NCBI GenBank assembly: GCA_023634235.1
Contig: JAMKCF010000013.1
Coordinates: forward strand, 16,059,705-16,123,704
DNA length: 64,000 nucleotides
Direction of reading: 5' to 3'
From: Pisaster brevispinus
Taxonomy: Eukaryota > Echinodermata > Asteroidea > Forcipulatida > Asteriidae
The notes below the pieces were generated by a model. That model was not told the origin of the DNA. It searched no databases and worked only from the letters and a program-made list of their open reading frames with translations. The position numbers were made by a program, and so were the translations under genes. Shown here piece after piece: positions 56,993 through 64,000 of this stretch (its first letter is position 1; each line of letters starts with the position of its first letter).

Positions 56993-59900
56993 GAGTCATT
57001 TCACGTAAATACTTGACATATGTGTCCACGGTCAAAAAATCTTTCTTTTTTTATACTTTGTAGGACGAAGGGCCTTAGGGTGCAAGTAAACAAAATCGAA
57101 CTTTCAAATCCATATATAGCCCGTTGCCATGGTAACAGCTCGTTTTGTGTTTTGGGCATTTTAGGTCGTTTTGGAGGTCTGAAAAACTGTTTTTTAGCTC
57201 ATGTTTATAACTCCACCCTACCAAAATGCAAAATTATTTAATAAAACCTTTTATACCACTACAAAGTATCATAGTTGGCCTTACTTGAGAAAAAAAATTA
57301 TTGCTATAAATTTTACCCTTATGCTATTTTTGCATCAAGCATTAAAGCATGTTTTTAGAACTTGCAAAATCGACATTTTTACCCTATTTTTGGCCGTAAA
57401 AATTTCAATTTGCCAGGGGTCTCAGAAAAATTTCCTTTTGGTTGTGATTAGGGCCAACATTGGTCTTTCCATATCTGGTGAGAAAAACTTGGGCAATTGT
57501 ATCCTGTTGTGACAATACTGCCTCAAAAATGGAATTTTGTCCAAAAATGGGAAAAATGTATTTTGAAGTTTTTCTCTCAGTTTGAACCAGTATCATTAAA
57601 AAAGAACACTTTAATCAATCAGGCACCTTTTCCTGAGCGTTCTGTAGGCTTGTTGAATAACCCACATTGATGAAAAACTTTTGATGACTTAAATCTCAGA
57701 CTTTACCCCCCCCCCCAAAGCGTATATGCATTCCCTTACGAGTCATTCCGTGCCAACTCACCTGACGGGTTGGCAGGCCCCGTATCAGATTTTGCTATTT
57801 TTGTTTGTAAACATTCCCCTATGGGAGTCATGAACACTCACCAAATTTTAGAAAACTACTCCTTAACATTTCTGAGGTATGACCCCATAAAAGTTTAAGC
57901 CCCGCCCCCTTCAAATTTACTTTTTGTGTTTTGGGCATTTTTAGAGGCCTATATCTACAAAGTGAGAAAAGATATGTAACTGCAAATTAATATACAGGGT
58001 ACCTGGTAACCCATCAAGTAGAATATACTGTCAAAAGTAGCATAGGACATTCTTATATCAAGGCATAGGTCTATCAAAACTGACATTTTAGCCTGCGGAA
58101 TGATTTTTCGTCATTTTTGAGACCACTGGTGCTTAAAGTGAAATGTCAGATTGCTTTTGTATTACATTTGGTTATAAACTAGGTGTCATGAACACTCACC
58201 AAATTTTACAAACCTACTCCTTAACATTTCTGAGATATGACCCCCTAAAAGTTTAAGCCCCGCCCCTTCAAATTTACTTTTTGTGTTTTGGGCATTTTTA
58301 GAGGCCCTATGTCTACAAACTGAGATAAGATATGTAACTACAAAATAATATACAGGGTTATTGGTACCCCCATCAACTAGAATCTACTGTCAAAAGCAGC
58401 ATGACATTTTTATATCAAGGCATAGGTCTATAAATCTGACATTTTAGCCCGCGGAATGATTTTTCATCATTTTTGAGACCCCCTAGTGCCTAAGTGAAAT
58501 GTCTAATTGCTTTTGTATTACATTTGGTTATAAAGTAGTTGTATATGTGTGACCTGCTATAAGGATAGACCAACCCCCCCCCCTTTGATGGGTATTTATA
58601 AATATACTTTGTGTCCAGTCTACTTGTGTGAGAAATAAATAAAAAAATGACTCTCTATACTCCTTCAAGTAAAACAAAAATGAATATGACTAATTTAAGG
58701 TTATTGTTGTGTATGCATGCAGTTTAGTGAAATCACTTGTTTACAAAAGAGCTGACAGAGCCTTGACTTCCTGCAGGCATAGTTTGTACACTACGGAAGT
58801 GTAGTGCCGCCACATGAAAAGCAATCCTTCTCTTACATGTCTTAATGTGTACATACACAATAACTATCATTGTTACGTCAATAAACATACATAATAACTA
58901 TCATGTATAGTACACAATTACTTATCAACATACAAAATAACTACGGACTTACCATGTACGTATAGACGACAATTATGATGTTCGTACATGCTAATTATCA
59001 TGTACGTAATTGTACACTACACAAAAGGTTATGTGTACGTACACAATAATTATGATTTATGAACACATCCCCTTAAGACCAGCTGTATAAAAAGATTTTG
59101 TGAAGCATCTCCATGTGAAATAATATTCTTAAACAAGCTTGGTACAAACTGTTAGTTAACATCCTAATAAAATCCAAACAAAGCCGTGTTTCGGTTGCCA
59201 TTTTAAAGTATTTCATCTCTGTATTCATAAGCCACTATCTCGGGGTTGTTTGAGAGTACTTTTTGCATGGAGATGCTGCACAACATTGTGTACTTTACAT
59301 GATGCGTCTGAAGTTGATCGTGAATCGTCATTATTCTGTACATACACATGATAATTATCGTGTATGGGGGGGGGGGGGGTGACAATATTATCATGTACGA
59401 ACATGATAGATATGTACTAACAGGATAAGTATCCTCTGTACACGATAAGTCCGGAGTTACCGTGTCAGTGATAGTTATTTTGTACATCCAATAGTAGTAA
59501 TGTATGTATGATAGCTATATTGTACGAACATGATAGTTATTGTACACATATACACAAAAAGTGCGGATTTTTTTCATTCAAGTGGCGGCACTACGCTTCC
59601 ATGGTGTACAAACTATGTCTGCAGGAACTTAGTCTAGGTTCTCCTGTGGCTCTTTTGTAAACAAGTGATTTCACTAAAAACTTCATAGTACAACAATAAC
59701 CTTAAATTAGTCATATTCATTTGATTTTTTTTAAATGAAGGAGTAAAGAGTCAATTTTTTTGATTTCTCACACAAATAGACTGGATACAAAGTATTTTGG
59801 GGGAAAATTTGTAAATCTGTAAGAAATGTCCCATGTTGTCAAATAACCACTTGAAAAAGGCGGTATTTTTTGCAATTTTACAGCCAGACCCACATTCAGA

Positions 59901-61158
59901 CCCCTGCTAAATACCCATCAAAGGTGTGATTGGTCTATCCTTATATCAGGTTACACATATACACCTAGTTTATAACCAAATACATACAAAATCAATCAGA
60001 CATTTCACTTAGGCACTATAGTGGTCTCAAAAATTACGAAAAAATCATTCCGCGGCCTAAAATTTCAGTTTTTACAGACCTATGCCTTGATATAAAAATG
60101 TTCCAAGCTAGTTTTGACAGTATATTCTAGTTGATGGGGTACCAGGTACCCTGTATATTAATTTGCAGTTACATATCTTTTCTCAATTTGTAGATATAGG
60201 CCTCTAAAAATGCCCAAAACACAAAAAGTAAATTTGAAGGGGCGGGGCTTAAACTTTTATGGGGTCATACCTCAGAAATGTTAAGGAGTAGTTTTCTAAA
60301 ATTTGGTGAGTGTTCATGACTCCCATAGGGGAATGTTTACAAACAAAAATAGCAAAATCTGATACGGGGCCTGCCAACCCGTCAGGTGAGTTGGCACGGA
60401 ATGACTCGTAAGGGAATGCATATACGCTTTGGGGGGGGGGGGGGGGTAAAGTCTGAGATTTAAGTCATCAAAAGTTTTTCATCAATGTGGGTTATTCAAC
60501 AAGCCTACAGAACGCTCAGGAAAAGGTGCCTGATTGATTAAAGTGTTCTTTTTTAATGATACTGGTTCAAACTGAGAGAAAAACTTCAAAATACATTTTT
60601 CCCATTTTTGGACAAAATTCCATTTTTGAGGCAGTATTGTCACAACAGGATACAATTGCCCAAGTTTTTCTCACCAGATATGGAAAGACCAATGTTAGCC
60701 CTAATCACAACCAAAAGGAAATTTTTCTGAGACCCCTGGCAAATTGAAATTTTTACGGCCAAAAATAGGGTAAAAATGTCGATTTTGCAAGTTCTAAAAA
60801 CATGCTTTAATGCTTGATGCAAAAATAGCATAAGGGTAAAATTTATAGCAATAATTTTTTTTCTCAAGTAAGGCCAACTATGATACTTTGTAGTGGTATA
60901 AAAGGTTTTATTAAATAATTTTGTATTTTGGTAGGGTGGAGTTATAAACATGAGGTAAAAAACAGTTTTTCAGACCTCCAAAACGACCTAAAATGCCCAA
61001 AACACAAAACGAGCTGTTACCATGGCAACGGGCTATATATGGATTTGAAAGTTCGATTTTGTTTACTTGCACCCCAAGGCCCTTCGACCTACAAAGTATT
61101 TAAAAAAAAGATATTTTGACCGTGGACACATATGTCAAGTATTTACGTGAAATGACTC
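56993..61158. mobile_element. 4.17-kb giant inverted-repeat element, TTAA target site
   Basis: TTAA at 56989-56992 and at 61159-61162 flank ends GAGTCATTTCACGTAAATAC and GTATTTACGTGAAATGACTC. The arms are near-identical inverted copies running inward to about 58815 and 59582, so about 1.6-1.8 kb each, around a 770-bp AT-rich centre. The left arm carries a tandem 358-bp duplication (57827-58184 and 58185 to about 58540) that is single in the right arm. No transposase-like frame was seen. The 103-codon frame in each arm (57201-57512 plus, 60640-60951 minus) is a mirrored pair of uncertain meaning. TTAA duplication points to piggyBac or Kolobok-type mobilisation (inference). Confidence 0.88.
58815..59582. 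repeat. Centre of the giant palindrome, (ACACAATAACTATCATGTACG)-like array
   Basis: Short variants of GTACACAATAACTATCAT and their complements (ATGATAGTTATTGTAC) are scattered through the centre, with a run of 14 G near 59367. The centre is itself weakly palindromic, so the strands could pair almost throughout. Confidence 0.7.
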
Positions 61159-61425
61159 TTAATTTGTTTTTTCTTTACACCGATGTATTACATCTATTAT
61201 TATTATTATATTTGAAAATGATATACTCTTGGATAAACAATTTGTCATACAATTCAAATACTTCCCAAAAGCATTAGATCAATCACTGATGTTGACTTGC
61301 CTTGAACAAAATGAATATTCCAATAATAACTTGTATTTGGTCACTTCTTTTCCTTGTCCAAAAAATACTAAAACAAAATACCAGTTGAACTGAATCAAAC
61401 CAATAAGAAAACCATTTACTTTTAA

Positions 61426-61603
61426 AGAGGCTGCTTCGTCATGATCGAAGCAGGCCTGTGGCTGTACATTGAATTGTAAACTCTCACCCAGTTTCTGCAC
61501 AAATGCTCTCTCCATAGATTTGACCCGGAGGGAGGGCATGGGTTAAAGTTCATAATTCCATGTGAAGCCACAGGCCTGCTTTGATCATGAAGACACAGCC
61601 CCT
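61426..61603. mobile_element. 178-bp TTAA MITE with 38-bp TIR
   Basis: TTAA (61422-61425), AGAGGCTGCTTCGTCATGAT inward; the right end ATCATGAAGACACAGCCCCT is followed by TTAA (61604-61607). Inner TIR AGCAGGCCTGTGGCT/AGCCACAGGCCTGCT is exact. Confidence 0.85.
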
Positions 61604-61988
61604 TTAACTCTTAAAAATAATTTGTAACTAAAATTGGATTCAAATTGATTTATTCTCATACAACTTTCTACAATATATGATTTAAATACCGTAATTTATG
61701 ATAAAATTACTTACATGTAAGAGTAGCATGTAAGGTGAGAAAGGTCCTAAAATACTACCAAATAATAAACACGATTGGGCAGTTGCAAGTTGATCTTTGT
61801 TAGATGATAACTTGACTACTCCCATCCATCTGACTACTAAAATACCCTCGCTTGTTTTCCAGATAATATGGAATCCACAATTTGAATTTAAATTGGTATG
61901 AAATTGGCTGGAGAGATTACACCTTTTGATCACAAGTCGATCAACACATTATAATTAATTAAACTGTCATCTTGAGTCATGCAATAGA

Positions 61989-62371
61989 TTAAAGGTATTA
62001 TACAGGATTGGTCAGGCTAAAAAACATCATTGTTTAGTTTTAGTCTAAAAGCTTACTGATTATGAAGTTCATACTATAACCATTTTTTCCGTGAAATATT
62101 TCCCTCTGAAATGAAGTCATATTCACGAGAACTGTATCCGAAAACCTAAAAAATGCAAAAGCTGATTTCAGTTGTTACAAATTATTAAGGACAAAGTATT
62201 TACAGGCTGAAAATTGAGCATGGTTTATCACTATTTTCTTCTGACTCACACAATGAATTAAGCCCAAATTTTCTCAGGTTTGATATTTTATGTTTATGGT
62301 TGATCACACAAAACACGAACACTATCTGCTACTTTTTTGTCAGCTCTACCAACCCGGTATAGTACCTTGAA
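61989..62371. mobile_element. TTAA MITE (AGGTATTATACAGG family), copy 6
   Basis: TTAA, AGGTATTATACAGGATTGGT on the left; ACCAACCCGGTATAGTACCT on the right, where the TTAA has become TTGA. The body is collinear with the other copies. Confidence 0.85.
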
Positions 62372-62529
62372 GTGTGATTGGGAGTTGTACCCCAAGAGCC
62401 TGTTGTGTCTATACATACCCCAAATAGTTGCCTATAACGGCGCTTCAAAGTCCATAGCAGCCTACAAGTGCTGCTCTCAAAGTGTCCACATTTCCCCAGT
62501 TGTCAATGTACAGGCATGATGCTTCACAG

Positions 62530-62872
62530 AGGAATCAGAGGCAAGTGCCTCCGTTGCCCCTGATCATCGCCTCGTTGCCCCATGAAATGTTCCAATGGTA
62601 GAGCTGCCAACATTTGCATCTTGCAATCAGGGAGCTTTTGTACAACAATCAGGGAGTTATTAGGAATTACATTCACCATAATAGGGAAAAGGTTTCCATA
62701 ATCGAGGAGATTTTCAAATTTGGTCGAACGTGGAAAGAGTGGTTTATTTTCAGGGAACTTTCCACAGAACCAGGGAGAGTTGGCAGCTCTGCAATAGTTA
62801 TTTACAATTTCCTCATGAGGTGCCCTTGACAAAAGAGAACGCCTTGGTGCCCTTACCCTTCAAATAACGGAG
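62530..62872. mobile_element. GTTGCCCC repeat interrupted by a MITE
   Basis: Outer parts (GCAAGTGCCTCCGTTGCCCC ... CATGAAATGTTCC and CCTCATGAGGTGCCCTTGAC ... GGTGCCCTTACCC) surround a MITE at about 62600-62795 with ends AGAGCTGCCAACATTTGCAT and GGGAGAGTTGGCAGCTCTGC, matching 21655-21880. Confidence 0.65.
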
Positions 62873-63156
62873 CATTGGGCCTGAATCTAAATGGACTAAA
62901 CACACCTGTTTGAATACCCTTATGATCCTAGAAACTAAGATGCCTGACAACCTTTTTTTCTCCCAAACCCTTCTCACTCTGCATGGTCCAGTTTAATCCT
63001 TACTGATGAAAAAGTACAATATAAAAATAAAGAGATATGCTGCAACACGACACGCCTCTCTGGATCTTAAAAACCTGCAAAGGAAGACAAAATGATGTAA
63101 GAACAGAAACTCACACAGTGACTCATTAATACTGATGGGTGCAATCGTGGAATATT

Positions 63157-63246
63157 GCTCAATCTCCAAATTGAGCAAGAATCATGACATGCCTGCTCAA
63201 TCTCAAGATTGAGGCAGTGCAATCTCAAGATTGACCACTCTATCTT
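63157..63246. repeat. Cluster of small CAATCTCAAGATTGA palindromes
   Basis: CTCAATCTCCAAATTGAG, CTCAATCTCAAGATTGAG and CAATCTCAAGATTG occur within 90 bases, with a related TCTTGAGAT after them. Confidence 0.75.
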
Positions 63247-63372
63247 GAGATCAAGCCTTCACTCTCAAGCGAGTATATATCTACTTGGGTAGAGGGGGCA
63301 CTTTATAGGTGAATTAACAATTCATAGTGCAGTATTTATAATAGGGTAATTTTTCTACTTCCATTCAAAAAT

Positions 63373-63540
63373 GAACAAAGAACCCCACCCCCAAAAAAAT
63401 CAACAACACACCCCCCCCATCGAAGCAACCCAAAACGAACCAACAAACACTGCAACAACCCAACACCCCAACAACGAACAAAAACACAAAATACCACCCC
63501 CAATAAACAACAAAGATCCTACCCCCCTCCCCCCAAAAAA
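63373..63540. repeat. A/C-only low-complexity tract
   Basis: About 165 bases consist almost entirely of A and C on the plus strand, with runs of up to nine C. G and T are nearly absent. The strong strand asymmetry suggests a simple-sequence expansion. Confidence 0.8.
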
Positions 63541-63577
63541 GTTTTTTTAAAATTAGTATATGTTCAACCCTACAAAC

Positions 63578-63614
63578 CTTCTTCCTTGAAAAGTTTCTTG
63601 ACGGCTTCAAAAAC
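63578..63614 (-). CDS. Candidate internal exon, unknown gene
   Basis: On the minus strand a 37-base segment lies between an acceptor (TTTTTCAG) and a donor (GTTTGT). It reads VFEAVKKLFKEE in one frame, amphipathic and protein-like. It is too short to identify, and no partner exon was confirmed. A second possible acceptor-bounded frame lies near 63075 (FLRSREACRVAAYLF, to a stop near 62993), with incompatible certainty. Confidence 0.25.
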
Positions 63615-63817
63615 CTGAAAAAGGTAATAAATAAAACTGGAAAATTAAATACAGAAAATCATAACGATAATGAAAGAGAGAAAAAATACAATGCCGTATG
63701 GAACGGCATGAAATAAATCAAAGACAACCAATTGAATATTTGTATTTGTGTATTATTCATTAAAGATATGTACATTTAGCAAAACACTGACTAAATGCCC
63801 ACCACCCATTCTATTTT

Positions 63818-63987
63818 TTACATCCCTGTGGACATATCTTTTGTTCTTTCCTTTGTCCCTGTAATTAACACTCTATCATAGACTTTGTACACACAATTCC
63901 ATGTGGAGCACCCCAGTCTTTAGAATTCCCCTATGTACACCTTTTGTTTTCCCGTCTTGTCCCCAGTCTCCATAAGGTAGTGAACAT
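63818..63987. repeat. 165-bp dispersed repeat, copy 2
   Basis: Same order and orientation as 45690-45860, with about 10 per cent differences by eye. Confidence 0.8.
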
Positions 63988-64000
63988 TAAAACACCTACA

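Noticed and set aside
61279..61539. 86-codon minus-strand frame
   Set aside because: Mostly the 178-bp TTAA MITE at 61426-61603.
63157..63246. CRISPR-like short repeats
   Set aside because: The units are overlapping palindromes without regular spacers, in an animal genome.

Overview
The window is animal nuclear DNA. Its genes are split into many short exons with GT-AG introns, non-coding DNA is AT-rich, and introns and intergenic DNA are packed with tRNA-derived SINEs, LINE 3' ends and MITE-like elements with terminal inverted repeats (TIRs). The four recognisable proteins are closest, from memory, to metazoan orthologs. The repeat style (TTAA-flanked MITEs, frequent ACATGTAC-type words) suggests a marine invertebrate deuterostome, most likely an echinoderm. 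The species call is inference. Exon models were built by hand from protein homology, splice consensus and codon phase.

Layout. (1) About 2.9-18.1 kb, plus strand: a Disabled (DAB1/DAB2-type) endocytic adaptor, with its PTB domain over five exons and a long DPF/NPF-rich tail mostly in one 1.9-kb exon. A lone open exon at 13.9 kb lies in one of its introns. (2) 23.1-29.2 kb, plus strand: YJU2B/CCDC130, a Yju2/Cwc16-family splicing protein whose start codon appears to be the last three bases of its own exon. (3) 36.0-44.0 kb, minus strand: PAIP1, a translation regulator, in ten coding exons. (4) 46.3-53.2 kb, plus strand: BRIX1, a 60S ribosome-biogenesis factor, in nine exons, divergent from PAIP1 across 2.3 kb. 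(5) 57.0-61.2 kb: a 4.17-kb inverted-repeat element bounded by TTAA on both sides. (6) About 63.6 kb, minus strand: a weak candidate exon of an unknown gene.

The genes are housekeeping genes (endocytosis, splicing, translation, ribosome assembly) and do not form a pathway. From memory, the human orthologs DAB2, BRIX1 and PAIP1 all lie on chromosome 5p, so the window may keep an ancestral linkage.

The most unusual content is the mobile DNA: the giant near-palindrome, at least four MITE families with TTAA at their ends, several nested insertions (one with a visible empty site elsewhere in the window), a perfect 46-bp hairpin, and a pair of repeats carrying a hammerhead-ribozyme-like core. No CRISPR array, rRNA gene or convincing functional tRNA gene was seen.
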